A DNA stretch of 64,000 nucleotides. Origin: Pseudonocardia sp. TRM90224. GTDB taxonomy: Bacteria; Actinomycetota; Actinomycetes; Mycobacteriales; Pseudonocardiaceae. Both the position numbers and the translations under genes were made by a program. Where the stretch lies: the NCBI RefSeq assembly GCF_021245725.1, contig NZ_JAJGSX010000020.1, positions 111,147-175,146 of the forward strand, read 5' to 3'. Positions 8,067 to 17,700 of this stretch are shown piece by piece (position 1 is the first letter of the stretch; the number at the start of each line of letters is the position of its first letter). Under the pieces are notes generated by a model. It saw only the letters and a list, made by a program, of their open reading frames with translations. It did no database searches and had not been told where the DNA came from.

Positions 8067-10031
8067 GTGTCGAGATCTACTGTGCAGGGCTCTACCTTGC
8101 CCGCCGGGCCGGGGATGGCGCGTTCCGCGCTGGCCGGAGCTCGGATGGCGTTCACGGCGGCGCCGGTGAAGCTGGTCGTCCAGATCGTGCTCTCGGTCGG
8201 GACGGCCACGCTTCCGGTGTTGGTGGCGTGGTTGACGAAGCTGGTCGTCGACACGCTGACCGACCGCCCACCCACGATCGAGCCGTTGTTGTGGCTGGCC
8301 GGCGGCCTGATGGGGGCCGGTCTGCTGCTGGCCCTGCTGCCGCGGATCGGCGGGTTCCTCGACCTGGAGACCGGCCGGGCGATCGCGATGATGACGCAGG
8401 AGCGTCTTTACACCGCGGTCGGTCGGATGCAGGGCATGGCCCGGTTCGAGGACCCGGCGTTCCGCGACCGCTTGCGGATGGCGCAGCAGGGCGGCGGGCA
8501 GTCGCCGGGGGAGATGCTCTCGTCGAGCATGTCGATCGCGAGCGGGGTCGTCACCGCGGTCGGGTTCCTCGGATCGCTGCTGATCATCAGCCCGATGATG
8601 GCGGGGATCGTGACGGCCGCGGCGGTGCCGGCGTTGATCGCGCAGCTGCGGTTGTCGCGGCGGCGGATGGGCATGATGTGGACGATCGGCCCGGCTGAGC
8701 GGCGGGAGTTCTTCTTCGGGATCCTGCTGGCCGATCAGCAGGCGGCGAAGGAGATCCGGCTGTTCGGGGCGGCACGATTCCTGCGCGACAAGATGCTCGC
8801 CGCGCGCCGCTCCGCCGACGCCGAGCGGCGCAAGATGGACATCCGCGACCTGCTCACCCAAGGCGGGTTGAGCACCTTGTCGGCTGCGGTGTCCGGTGGC
8901 GGGCTGGTGTGGGCGGTGATGCTCGCCTACGCCGGCTCGATCACCGCCGGCGACGTGCTGATGCTGGTCGCCGCGGTGACGGGCGTGCAGGGCGCGCTGT
9001 CCACGTTGACGATGGCGGTCTCGGGGCTGCACCACCAGCTGCTGCTCTTCGGGCACTACCTCGCGGTGGTGTGGAGCGAGCCGGACCTGCCGGTGGCCGC
9101 GAAGCCGCTGCCGGTGGCGGAGCTGCGCAAGGGCATCGAGCTGCGTGACGTCTGGTTCCGCTACTCCGACGACCAGCCGTGGGTGCTCGCCGGGGTCGAC
9201 CTGTTCATCCCCGCCGGGCAGGCGGTCGCGCTGGTCGGACGCAACGGCGCCGGCAAGAGCACACTCGTGAAGCTGCTGTGCCGGTTCTACGACCCGACCC
9301 GCGGCCAGATCCTCTGGGACGGGGTCGATCTCAAGGAGATGGAGCTCACCGCGCTGCGCGATCGGATCGGGGCGGTGTTCCAGGACTTCATGGAGTACGA
9401 CCTCACGGTCGCGGAGAACATCGCGATCGGCGACATCGATGCGCTCGAGGACCGGCCGCGGATCGTCGCGGCCGCCGAGCGTGGCGGGATCGCGGAGAAG
9501 ATCGACACGTTCCCGAGCGGGTACGACTCGATGCTGAGCCGGATCTTCACCAGCGAGGCGGAGCGGGACGACCCCGAGAACGGGGTGTTGCTCAGCGGTG
9601 GGCAGTGGCAGCGGCTCGCGCTGGCGCGGGCGTTCCTGCGTGACCGCCGCGACCTGCTGATCCTCGACGAGCCGAGCTCCGGGTTGGACGCGGTCGCCGA
9701 GCACGAGGTGCACACGAGCCTGCGCGAGCACCGGCACGGCTGGACGAGCGTGTTGATCTCGCACCGGCTCGGTGCGGTGCGGGCGGCCGACCAGCTGATC
9801 GTGCTCTCGGACGGGGTGATCGTCGAGCAGGGCACGCACGACGAGCTGATGGCGAGCGGTGGCACGTACGCCGAGCTGTTCCGGCTGCAGGCCGCCGGCT
9901 ACCAGGACGATTCCGGCGATGATGCCGGCGACGCTTCCGGTGCCCTGGGCGATCTCGGCGAGCCGGCCGACCCCGGTGTGCTGCTGGAGATCGAGGCAAG
10001 GGACATGGGTGTGCTTAAGGTGGAGCGATGA
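8067..10031 (+). CDS. ABC exporter half-transporter (TMD-NBD fusion)
   Basis: A 654-residue exporter with an N-terminal six-helix membrane domain (about 25-320) and a C-terminal ATPase: Walker A GRNGAGKST, Q-loop VFQDFMEYDLT, signature LSGGQWQR, Walker B DLLILDEP, and switch histidine ISHRLG. It should act as a homodimer. There is no C39 peptidase domain, so it does not itself cleave a leader. The C-terminus carries an Asp/Gly-rich extension. The GTG start is at 8067; the 3' end overlaps the MauE-like start by 4 bases (ATGA), so the genes are translationally coupled. Substrate unknown; the redox partners on both sides suggest a cysteine-containing cargo (inference). Confidence 0.85.
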   Translation: MSRSTVQGSTLPAGPGMARSALAGARMAFTAAPVKLVVQIVLSVGTATLPVLVAWLTKLVVDTLTDRPPTIEPLLWLAGGLMGAGLLLALLPRIGGFLDLETGRAIAMMTQERLYTAVGRMQGMARFEDPAFRDRLRMAQQGGGQSPGEMLSSSMSIASGVVTAVGFLGSLLIISPMMAGIVTAAAVPALIAQLRLSRRRMGMMWTIGPAERREFFFGILLADQQAAKEIRLFGAARFLRDKMLAARRSADAERRKMDIRDLLTQGGLSTLSAAVSGGGLVWAVMLAYAGSITAGDVLMLVAAVTGVQGALSTLTMAVSGLHHQLLLFGHYLAVVWSEPDLPVAAKPLPVAELRKGIELRDVWFRYSDDQPWVLAGVDLFIPAGQAVALVGRNGAGKSTLVKLLCRFYDPTRGQILWDGVDLKEMELTALRDRIGAVFQDFMEYDLTVAENIAIGDIDALEDRPRIVAAAERGGIAEKIDTFPSGYDSMLSRIFTSEAERDDPENGVLLSGGQWQRLALARAFLRDRRDLLILDEPSSGLDAVAEHEVHTSLREHRHGWTSVLISHRLGAVRAADQLIVLSDGVIVEQGTHDELMASGGTYAELFRLQAAGYQDDSGDDAGDASGALGDLGEPADPGVLLEIEARDMGVLKVER

Positions 10032-10567
10032 GCGTGGTCGGGATCGGGTGCAGCTGGCTGCTGGCCGCGGTGTTCGCCGTGTCGTCGGTCGGGAAGCTGC
10101 GCTCGGGCGCGGCGCTGCGTTCGTTCACGCGCTCGGTGAAGGACATGGACGTGCTGCCCGCAGGCGCGGTCGGCGCCGTGGGTGTTGCCGTGCCGGTGCT
10201 CGAAGCCGTCGCCGCCGTGGCACTGGTGGTGCCGGCCACGGCGGTGGCGGGAGCGGTGCTGGCGCTGGGCCTGCTGGCGGCGTTCACGGTCGGCGTGGCC
10301 GCGGTGCTGCGGCGCGGGACGGCGGCGTCGTGCCTGTGCTTCGGGGTGACCGAGCGTCCCTTCGGGCCACGTCACCTCGTCCGCAACGGGTTCCTCATCG
10401 CGGTCGCGTTGCTCGCCGCCGTGGCGTCGGCCGTGGGCGGCGGAGCGGTCGAGGCCGCTGGGGTGCTGCTCGCCGTCGGGGTGGGCCTGATCGTCGCCGT
10501 GCTGATCGTCATGTTCGACGAGCTGGTGGACCTGTTCGGCCCGTCGGCGCCGCGTCCCGTCCGCTGA
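10028..10567 (+). CDS. MauE/DoxX-like redox-associated membrane protein
   Basis: 179 residues with four or more predicted membrane helices (about 7-22, 45-70, 72-95, 120-137, 142-168). A conserved-looking CxC pair in SCLCFG (C102, C104) lies beside a helix end, as in MauE-type proteins that pass electrons or oxidising power across the membrane to a thioredoxin partner. It overlaps the ABC gene by 4 bases and follows the CxxC protein in the same unit, which supports a shared disulfide pathway. Confidence 0.75.
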   Translation: MSVVGIGCSWLLAAVFAVSSVGKLRSGAALRSFTRSVKDMDVLPAGAVGAVGVAVPVLEAVAAVALVVPATAVAGAVLALGLLAAFTVGVAAVLRRGTAASCLCFGVTERPFGPRHLVRNGFLIAVALLAAVASAVGGGAVEAAGVLLAVGVGLIVAVLIVMFDELVDLFGPSAPRPVR

Positions 10568-10583
10568 CCAGCACCATGTCCGC

Positions 10584-10982
10584 ATGACGGACGAGCTGTT
10601 CCACGAGCTGCTGGCGCTGGACCACTCGCGGCGTCCGCCGTGGGGGCCGTTGCACGGCGTCGTGGTGGCCTGCCACCTCCTGCAGACGGCTCCGGGGCAG
10701 GTCAGGTCCGACGATCCGCGGCTCGTGCTGCTGCGCGACTTCGTCGACGGTGGGCTGCAGGCGGTCGCGGAACGGGCAGCGGCGTCGCGGCGAGGCAACT
10801 CGCACCGGTCGCGGTCGGCGTGGCCACCGGAGCCGTCGGGCCCGGAGCTGGCCGAGCCGGGCGGGTTCGCCGTCACGATCGCCGACGTCGCGGTCGAGGG
10901 GACGTTCCCCGCCGACGGCTACGAGGAGCGGGTGGCGCGCTGGGCGGCGGCGACCCTGGGCGCGTGGACGGGGACGCCCTGA
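10584..10982 (+). CDS. DUF5946-like protein
   Basis: 132 residues. The N-terminal part (FHELLALDHSRRPPWGPLHG, then VVVACHLLQTAP) matches my recollection of the DUF5946 family, which has no assigned function. The ATG at 10584 lies 16 bases after the MauE-like stop, so it may share the transcript. There are no membrane helices. The family's usual N-terminal cysteine cluster is not visible here. Confidence 0.6.
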   Translation: MTDELFHELLALDHSRRPPWGPLHGVVVACHLLQTAPGQVRSDDPRLVLLRDFVDGGLQAVAERAAASRRGNSHRSRSAWPPEPSGPELAEPGGFAVTIADVAVEGTFPADGYEERVARWAAATLGAWTGTP

Positions 10983-11010
10983 CCGAGCCCTGACCCCTGC
11001 GTACCGCAGC

Positions 11011-11042
11011 GGGCGTACGGGATCGCCCTGAGGCGTACGCCC
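11011..11042. terminator. GGGCGTAC inverted repeat
   Basis: An 8-bp perfect inverted repeat, GGGCGTAC / GTACGCCC, with a 16-base spacer lies 29 bases after the DUF5946 stop and before the DoxX gene. A further GCGTAC lies at 10999. It could be a terminator or a regulator site; nothing decides this. Confidence 0.35.
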
Positions 11043-11150
11043 GCGCCGGTAGCGAAGGTGTCCGTGCTCGACGGACGACCGGAGGGGGTCCTGGGCCGGA
11101 GTCTTGTCCTCGTTCGCAGGAGAGACAGACACCCAGTCCAGGAGGACGCC

Positions 11151-11636
11151 GTGCAGACCGTGACCCGCCCCCGCCCGTACCTGACCGAGCAGGCCCGCCC
11201 CGTCGCGATCGACGACCGCGTGATCGCCGGCCTGCGCGTCTGGGCGCCGACGTTGATGCGCTGGGCGCTGGGGCTCGTGTTCGTGTGGTTCGGAGTACTG
11301 AAGATCGTCAACCTGACGCCGGTGGCCGGGTTGGTCGCCGACACGCTCGCGTTCGTCCCGATCCCGTCGGCGGTGATCCTGCCGGCGCTGGGCGCGTTCG
11401 AGGTGGTCGTCGGCATCGCGCTGATGGCAGGCCGGGTCCTCCGTCCGGTGCTGGCCGTGATGGTCGGGCACCTGGCAGGGACGTTCCTGGTGCTGGTGAC
11501 GCAGTTCAACGTGGCCTTCCAGGACGGCAACCCGCTGCTGCTGACCACCGAGGGCGAGTTCGTGATCAAGAACCTGGTGCTGATCGCGGGAGCCCTGTGC
11601 GTGGCCGCGGCGCTGCCGATGCGCCGGCGGGGCTGA
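11151..11636 (+). CDS. DoxX-like membrane protein
   Basis: 161 residues with four hydrophobic helices (about 40-58, 67-88, 95-115, 130-152). The first, with ALGLVFVWFGVLKI, is characteristic of DoxX/DoxD-like proteins. The specific function is unknown. The GTG at 11151 has GGAGG about 7 bases upstream; a longer frame starting at 11058 lacks such a site. Transcription probably ends at the family B palindrome that follows. Confidence 0.75.
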   Translation: MQTVTRPRPYLTEQARPVAIDDRVIAGLRVWAPTLMRWALGLVFVWFGVLKIVNLTPVAGLVADTLAFVPIPSAVILPALGAFEVVVGIALMAGRVLRPVLAVMVGHLAGTFLVLVTQFNVAFQDGNPLLLTTEGEFVIKNLVLIAGALCVAAALPMRRRG

Positions 11637-11672
11637 TGGGCGCCCTGCCGGGAGGCGGGGGCGTGCGTACCG

Positions 11673-11741
11673 AAGTTCCCCACCGTTTTGGGCACATGCG
11701 CGCTGAAATGGCGCGCATCCACCCAAAACGGTGGGGAAGTC
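11673..11741. repeat. Family B intergenic palindrome, copy 2
   Basis: Lies between the convergent doxX-like and corA genes. The outer arms repeat the family core (AAGTTCCCCACCGTTTTG), but the inner stem is different (GCGCGC / GCGCGC around TGAAATG) and still pairs. The outer core is constant while the inner part varies. Confidence 0.88.
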
Positions 11742-11789
11742 GGCGGTTGGGGCGCGGATCTTTGCACCCACCTCGCCCGTGATGGGCCC

Positions 11790-12803
11790 CTACAGCCACC
11801 CGCTCCGCCGGAACACGCGGTAGAGCACGACGCACAGCGCGACCATCACCACCATCACGACCGGGAAGCCGAAGGGCGAGTGCAGGCCGGGGATCGCGTC
11901 GAAGTTCATGCCGTAGATCCCGGCGACCATGGTCGGGACGGCGATGATCGCGACCCACGCGGAGATCTTGCGCATGTCCGCGTTCTGCCGGGTGGCGATG
12001 TGGGTCTGCTCCAGCGCCAGCCGGGCCTGCTGCATCGCGACCTGCGCGCTGTTCGCGTCGAGCATGCTGCTGAGCAGCGAGCTGACGCGCTCGACGTCCT
12101 CGGCGACCCTGACCAGCCGGTCCTCGACACCGCCGTAGTAGGTGCGGACGCTCTGCGGCACCATCGGGAACCGGCCGGCGGCGAGGTGCATCATCAGGCT
12201 GGTCAGCGGCGCGCTCGCCCGCTGGAATTCCAGCACCTCGCGCTTGAGCCGGTAGATCCGCTCAGCGTGCTCGGCGACCTCGGGGGAGAAGACGGCCTGC
12301 TCGACCTCGCGCAGCGAGTCGTCGAGACCTCCGAGGACGGGGATGTAGTCGTCGATGATCCGGTCGACGGCCGCGTAGACCACAGTGCAGGGCCCGTTGC
12401 ACAGCAGTTCGGGCTTGGCTTCGAGGTCCTTGCGGGTGCTGGCGAGCTCGCTCGACGCGCCGTAGCGCAAGGTGATCACGAACGTGGGGCCGGCGACGAC
12501 CACGATCCGCCCGAGCTCGACCCGCTCGTCCTCCGGGACGTAGAGAGCGGTCTTGAACACCGCGTAGAGGACCTCGCCGTCGACCGCCACCTCCGGCCGG
12601 TTGCGATAGCGGATCGCTTCGGCGAACGCCTCGGGGTCGAGCCCGAACTCCGCTCGCACCGCGGCCACCTCGTCGGCGGAGGGGTCGTGCAGCCCCACCC
12701 AGACGAACGTGTCGTCCTCGACGCAGACCGCAGCGGCCCGGTCGAGGTCGAGCGTGCCCTCGACACGCCGACCTGCCCGGTACGCGGCGCAGTCGGTGAT
12801 CAC
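11790..12803 (-). CDS. corA: CorA-family magnesium/cobalt channel
   Basis: A 337-residue pentameric divalent cation channel. It has the large N-terminal cytoplasmic alpha/beta domain, the long stalk helix, and two C-terminal membrane helices (about 283-300 and 312-332) separated by the diagnostic YGMNF. The start is GTG at 12803. The coding strand follows that of the sarcosine operon, and its start lies 21 bases after the sdaA stop, so read-through from that operon is possible; any functional link is not evident. Confidence 0.93.
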   Translation of the reverse strand: MITDCAAYRAGRRVEGTLDLDRAAAVCVEDDTFVWVGLHDPSADEVAAVRAEFGLDPEAFAEAIRYRNRPEVAVDGEVLYAVFKTALYVPEDERVELGRIVVVAGPTFVITLRYGASSELASTRKDLEAKPELLCNGPCTVVYAAVDRIIDDYIPVLGGLDDSLREVEQAVFSPEVAEHAERIYRLKREVLEFQRASAPLTSLMMHLAAGRFPMVPQSVRTYYGGVEDRLVRVAEDVERVSSLLSSMLDANSAQVAMQQARLALEQTHIATRQNADMRKISAWVAIIAVPTMVAGIYGMNFDAIPGLHSPFGFPVVMVVMVALCVVLYRVFRRSGWL

Positions 12804-12824
12804 GCCTTCAGCGTAGCTGCGACC

Positions 12825-14198
12825 TCAGCACTCGACGACGTTCAGCGCGAGACCCCCGCGCGCGGTCTCCTTGTACTTGTCCTTCATGTCCGCGCCGGTC
12901 TCGCGCATCGTCTTGATCGCCTTGTCGAGGGTGACGTGGTGCCGCCCGTCGCCGCGCACGGCCATGCGCGCCGCGGCGATCGCCTTGATCGAGCCGATCG
13001 CGTTGCGTTCGATGCACGGGATCTGGACGAGCCCGCCCACCGGGTCGCAGGTGAGGCCGAGGTTGTGCTCGATGCCGATCTCCGCGGCGTTCTCCACCTG
13101 CTCGGGCGTGCCGCCCAGCACCTCGGCGAGCCCGCCGGCCGCCATCGAGCACGCCGAGCCGACCTCGCCCTGGCAGCCGACCTCCGCCCCGGAGATGGAG
13201 GCGTTCTCCTTGAACAGGAGCCCGATCGCGCCCGCGGTCAGCAGGAACTGCACCACGCCGTCGTCGCTGAACGACCGCACGAACTGCCGGTAGTAGTGCA
13301 GGACCGCGGGGATGATCCCGGCTGCGCCGTTGGTGGGCGCGGTGACGACGCGCCCGCCGCCGGCGTTCTCCTCGTTGACGGCCAGCGCGTACATCGTGAC
13401 CCACTCCATCGCGCGCAGCGGGTCGTCCTCGTCGCCGCCGGATTCGAGCTTCTCGCGCAGCGTCGCTGCCCGCCTGCGCACCTTCAGGCCGCCCGGCAGC
13501 ACGCCGGGGGTGTGCGCGCCGCGCTCGACGCACTCCTGCATGACCGCCCAGATGTGCAGCAGGCCCTCGCGGACCTCCGCCTCCGTGCGCCACGCCAGCT
13601 CGTTGGCCAGCATCAGCTCGCTGATGCTCCGGCCGGTGTCGGTCGTCAGCTTCAGCAGCTCGTCGCCGGTCGAGAACGGGTACGGCACCGGGGTCGGGTC
13701 GGCGACGAGCACCGGGTTGCCCGCGGCGTCCTCGTCGACGACGAACCCGCCGCCCACCGAGTAGAACTCCCTGGCGAAGAGCACCTCGCCGGCAGCGTCG
13801 AGCGCCCGGAACAGCATCCCGTTGGTGTGGAACGGCAGCCGCTTGCGCCGGTGCAGCACGACGTCGTCGTCGACCGCGAACGGCACCTCGTGGGTGCCGC
13901 CCAGCCGCAACCGTCCCGTCGCGCGCACGGTGTCGACCCGCTCCTGCGCGCCGGCGGGGTCGACGAGGTCGGGCTGCTCACCCTCCAGCCCGAGCACCAC
14001 CGCCTTGACGCTGCCGTGCCCGTGACCCGTCGCCCCGAGCGAGCCGAACAGCTCCACCCGGACGCCCGCGACGCGGTCGAGGAACCGGTCGTCGCGCAGC
14101 CGCTCGACGAACAGGTACGCCGCGCGCATAGGGCCGACCGTGTGCGAGCTGGACGGCCCGATCCCGACCTTGAACAGGTCGAACACGCTGATGGTCAC
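12825..14198 (-). CDS. sdaA: L-serine dehydratase (iron-sulfur, single chain)
   Basis: Deaminates L-serine to pyruvate and ammonia using a [4Fe-4S] cluster. The 457-residue single-chain form carries the N-terminal beta region (SVFDLFKVGIGPSSSHTVGP) and the alpha region with cysteines in EVGCQGEVGSACSMA and LTCDPVGG. The GTG start at 14198 overlaps the soxG stop (GTGA). As last gene of the operon it drains the serine made by GlyA into pyruvate, completing sarcosine-to-central-metabolism conversion. Confidence 0.95.
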   Translation of the reverse strand: MTISVFDLFKVGIGPSSSHTVGPMRAAYLFVERLRDDRFLDRVAGVRVELFGSLGATGHGHGSVKAVVLGLEGEQPDLVDPAGAQERVDTVRATGRLRLGGTHEVPFAVDDDVVLHRRKRLPFHTNGMLFRALDAAGEVLFAREFYSVGGGFVVDEDAAGNPVLVADPTPVPYPFSTGDELLKLTTDTGRSISELMLANELAWRTEAEVREGLLHIWAVMQECVERGAHTPGVLPGGLKVRRRAATLREKLESGGDEDDPLRAMEWVTMYALAVNEENAGGGRVVTAPTNGAAGIIPAVLHYYRQFVRSFSDDGVVQFLLTAGAIGLLFKENASISGAEVGCQGEVGSACSMAAGGLAEVLGGTPEQVENAAEIGIEHNLGLTCDPVGGLVQIPCIERNAIGSIKAIAAARMAVRGDGRHHVTLDKAIKTMRETGADMKDKYKETARGGLALNVVEC

Positions 14199-14773
14199 GA
14201 GTGCTCCTGCGCGGCGTCGAGCAGCCAGCTCGCCAGGTACCGCGCGAACGTCGAGCGGACGAGCAGGCGGTAGTCGCTCGCGGAGTCGTCCAGCGCGAGC
14301 AGCACGATCCCTGCCATCCCCACCGTGGTCTGCGCCGCGGAACCGGTCGCGAACACGCTCGGGTGCAGGTCGACGGCGCAGCCCGAGGCGAGCACGTCGG
14401 CGGCGTGCGCACCGCGCAGCCGCAGCGTGGTGCGCTGCGCCGAGACGTCGACGACGGCGCCGTCCGCCCCCACCGCCTCCCGCAGGCCGGCCTCCAGCGC
14501 CTCCGGGCTGGCGAACGGGCTCGTCACCAGCCACTCGTCCGGTCCCAGCCAGATCACGGTGGCCGTGTCGCCCTGCACCCAGGTGTTCGGCGCCTCGGGC
14601 AGGGCGACGCCCAGGTACGCCGCGACGTCGGCACCGGCCGGCCCGGCGGGATCGAGACGCAGGTCGACCTGCGCGACGAACTGCTCCGTGAGCACCTGCA
14701 CCGAGTCGGGCAGCGTCGCGAACAGCCCGCCCCACTGGTGCAAGGGTCCGATGCGGGCGAGGTCAGCCGTCAC
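14195..14773 (-). CDS. soxG: Sarcosine oxidase gamma subunit
   Basis: A 192-residue subunit of heterotetrameric sarcosine oxidase, with the GcvT-like fold of the family (IWLGPDEWLV, VVDVSAQRTTLRLRG, C-terminal YRLLVRSTFARYLASWLLDA). The GTG at 14773 overlaps the end of the soxA coding part by 11 bases and is preferred to the longer upstream frame, which is soxA sequence in another register. It is needed for complex stability rather than catalysis in characterised enzymes. Confidence 0.9.
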   Translation of the reverse strand: MTADLARIGPLHQWGGLFATLPDSVQVLTEQFVAQVDLRLDPAGPAGADVAAYLGVALPEAPNTWVQGDTATVIWLGPDEWLVTSPFASPEALEAGLREAVGADGAVVDVSAQRTTLRLRGAHAADVLASGCAVDLHPSVFATGSAAQTTVGMAGIVLLALDDSASDYRLLVRSTFARYLASWLLDAAQEHS

Positions 14774-17700
14774 GGCGGGCTCCTTCGGGGTCGACGAGCA
14801 CGGGGCCGGTGACCTCGACGGGCACCAGCTCACCGCCGATCGGCACGTGCAGGGTCGAGCCGATCCGCGCCCGCCCGGCCTTGACCAGCGCGAGCGCGAA
14901 CGGCCGACCCAGCTCGGCGCTGCGGTAGCTCGACGTGACGTGTCCGAGCATCGGCACCGGCGGCTCGGGCAGCGTGGCGTGCTCGACGATCTGCGAGCCC
15001 TCCGGCAGCAGCGTCGTGCCGTCGACGGGCAGCAGCCCGACCAGCTGCTTGCGGTCGGGGTTGTGGTTCTCGGCGCGGTCGAACGAGCGCTTCCCGACGA
15101 AGTCGGGCTTCTTCTTCGACACCGCCCACGCCATGCCGAGGTCGTGCGGGGTGACGGTGCCGTCGGTGTCCTGCCCGATGATCGGGTAGCCCTTCTCGGC
15201 GCGCAGCACGTGCATCGTCTCGGTGCCGTACGGGGTGATCCCGTGCGGGCGGCCGGCCTCGATCAGCAGGTCCCACACCGCTTGCGCGCGCCACGAGTCG
15301 ACGTTCACCTCGAACGCGAGCTCGCCGGAGAAGCTGATCCGCGCGACCCTGACCGGCACGTCCGCGATCCGGACGTCGCGCCAGGTCATGAACGGGAACC
15401 CGGCCGCGGAGACGTCCAGGTCGGGCAGCACCGCGGCGATCACGTCGCGCGAGCGCGGCCCGACGACCGGGAACGTCGCCCAGTGGTCGGTCACCGACGT
15501 GAGGTGCACCCGCAGCTCCGGCCACTCCGTCTGCAGCCACTCCTCCATCCAGTCGAGTATCCGCGCGGCGCCGCCGGTCGTGGTGATCACCAGGAAACGG
15601 TCGTCGGCGAGGCGCAGCACCGTGCCGTCGTCGATCACCATGCCGTCGACGCCGCACATCACGCCGTAGCGCACGGAACCGACCTTGAGGCTGCTCATGA
15701 GGTTCGTGTAGATCCGGTCGAGCAGCACCGCGGCGTCGGGCCCCTGCACGTCGATCTTGCCGAGGGTCGAGCCGTCGATGATCCCGACACCGGTGCGGGT
15801 GGCCGCGCACTCGCGCAGCACGGCGGCTTCCATGTCCTCGCCGGGATGCGGGTAGAAGCGCGGCCGCTTCCACTGCCCGACGTCCTCGAACACCGCGCCT
15901 TGCGCGACGTGCCAGTCGTGCAGTGCGGTGAACCGCTCTGGGTCGAACAGCGCGCCCCGGTCGCGCCCGGCCAGCGCGGCGAACGCGACGGGCGTGTACG
16001 GCGCGCGGAACGTCGTCGTGCCCAGCTGCGCCACCGGGACGCCCAGCAGCTCCGCCGTGATGCCCGAGGCGATCACCCCGGACGTCTTGCCCTGGTCGTG
16101 CGCGGTGCCGATCGTCGTGTACCGCTTGACGTGCTCCACCGAGCGCATGCCGGCGCCGACCGCGCGCGCGATGTCGGCGCCGGTCGCGTCGCGCTGGATG
16201 TCGACGAACTGCGCCGACTCGTCGCCCGGCGTGCGCCACAGGACCAGCGGGGCAGTCCGCGGCGGTTCGTCCACGGGCCGGCCGAGGCAGCCCGCCAGGT
16301 CGAACGTGCCGCCGGCGGCGCCGACCACCGTGACGCCGGGCAGCGGCGGGCCGGGCAGGAAGGCGCCGAGCGCCTCGTCGTAGCGCAGCTCGCCGCGGAC
16401 CTGGCTGAACAGGTGGACGGCCGGGTTCCAGCCACCGCTGACCAGCAGCAGGTCGCACGGGAAGCGCTCGCCGGCGTGCACCGCGGTGACGCGGCCGGTG
16501 GTGGGGTCGCCGTCGGTGCCGGTGACCAGCGTTCCGGCGTGCACGGGGATGCCGCGGCGCTCGCACTCGCCGAGCCAGTGCGCGGGCGGCGCGGGCCTGG
16601 CGTCGAGCACCGCGCGGACGGTCGCGCCCGCGTCGGCGAGGTCGACGGCAGCGGCGTAGGCGGCGTCGTCGGTGGTGAAGACGACGACCTCGCGGCCGGC
16701 GAGCACGCCGTAGCGGTGCAGGAACGTTCGCGCGCCGGCGGCGAGCATGATCCCCGGCCGGTCGTTGTCGGCGAAGACCACCGGGCGCTCGTGCGCCCCG
16801 GTCGCGATGACGATCTCCCGCGCCCGGATCCGCCAGACGCGCTGCCGGGAGCGGTGCGCTGCGCCTCCGACGACCGCGCTACCAACGACTGGGCGGCGCT
16901 CGACGGCGAGCACGAACCCGTCGTCGTAGTGCCCGAACGCGGTGGTGCGCTGCAGGAGCCGCACGTCGGGGTGCGCGGCCAGCTCGGCCGTCACCGCGGC
17001 GACCCAGTCGAGCGCAGGCCGGCCGTCGATGAGGTCGGCGGTGCCGAGCAGCGCGCCGCCCGGCTCGGTCTGCTCGTCGACCAGCACCACCCGGCGTCCC
17101 GCCCGGGCCGCCGCCAGCGCGGCGGTGAGCCCGGCCGGGCCGGCGCCGACGACGAGGACGTCCGCGTGGGCGTGCATCGCGTCGTAGCGGGCGGTGTCGG
17201 CGACCGTGGCGAGCCGGCCGCGGCCGGGGAGGCCGCGCGCGACCAGCCCATCGCTCAGCTCGACCGTGGTGGCCAGCAGCATCGGCTCCGGGAACGGCTC
17301 CTCGACCTGCACCAACCCGCCCGGGTCCTCGGCCCACGCGGCGCCGATGCCACGCGGGCGGCCGAGGTTGACGCTCGTCCCGACCCGGTGGATGCCGTGC
17401 GCGAGCAGCGCCGAGGCGAGCGTGTCGCCCGGGTGCCCGGTGAGCTGGCGGCCGTCGAACGTGAACCGCAGCACCGCGTCGCCGTCGACGCGACCGCGCC
17501 CCGGAACCCGCAACTCGCCCTCACGCCCTCCTGCGTGGGTGGCCGGGAGGGCAGGAAAGCCACTTTCCGGCCCTGTGGGGGCAGGAAAGTGGCTTTCCTG
17601 CCCTCCCCGGCGCTGACCCCGAGGGCCTCGGGCCGGCGCCGGATCGAACGCGTACGTGGTGGTATCGCGCACGGCGTCGAACCACCGCCGGCACCCCGTC

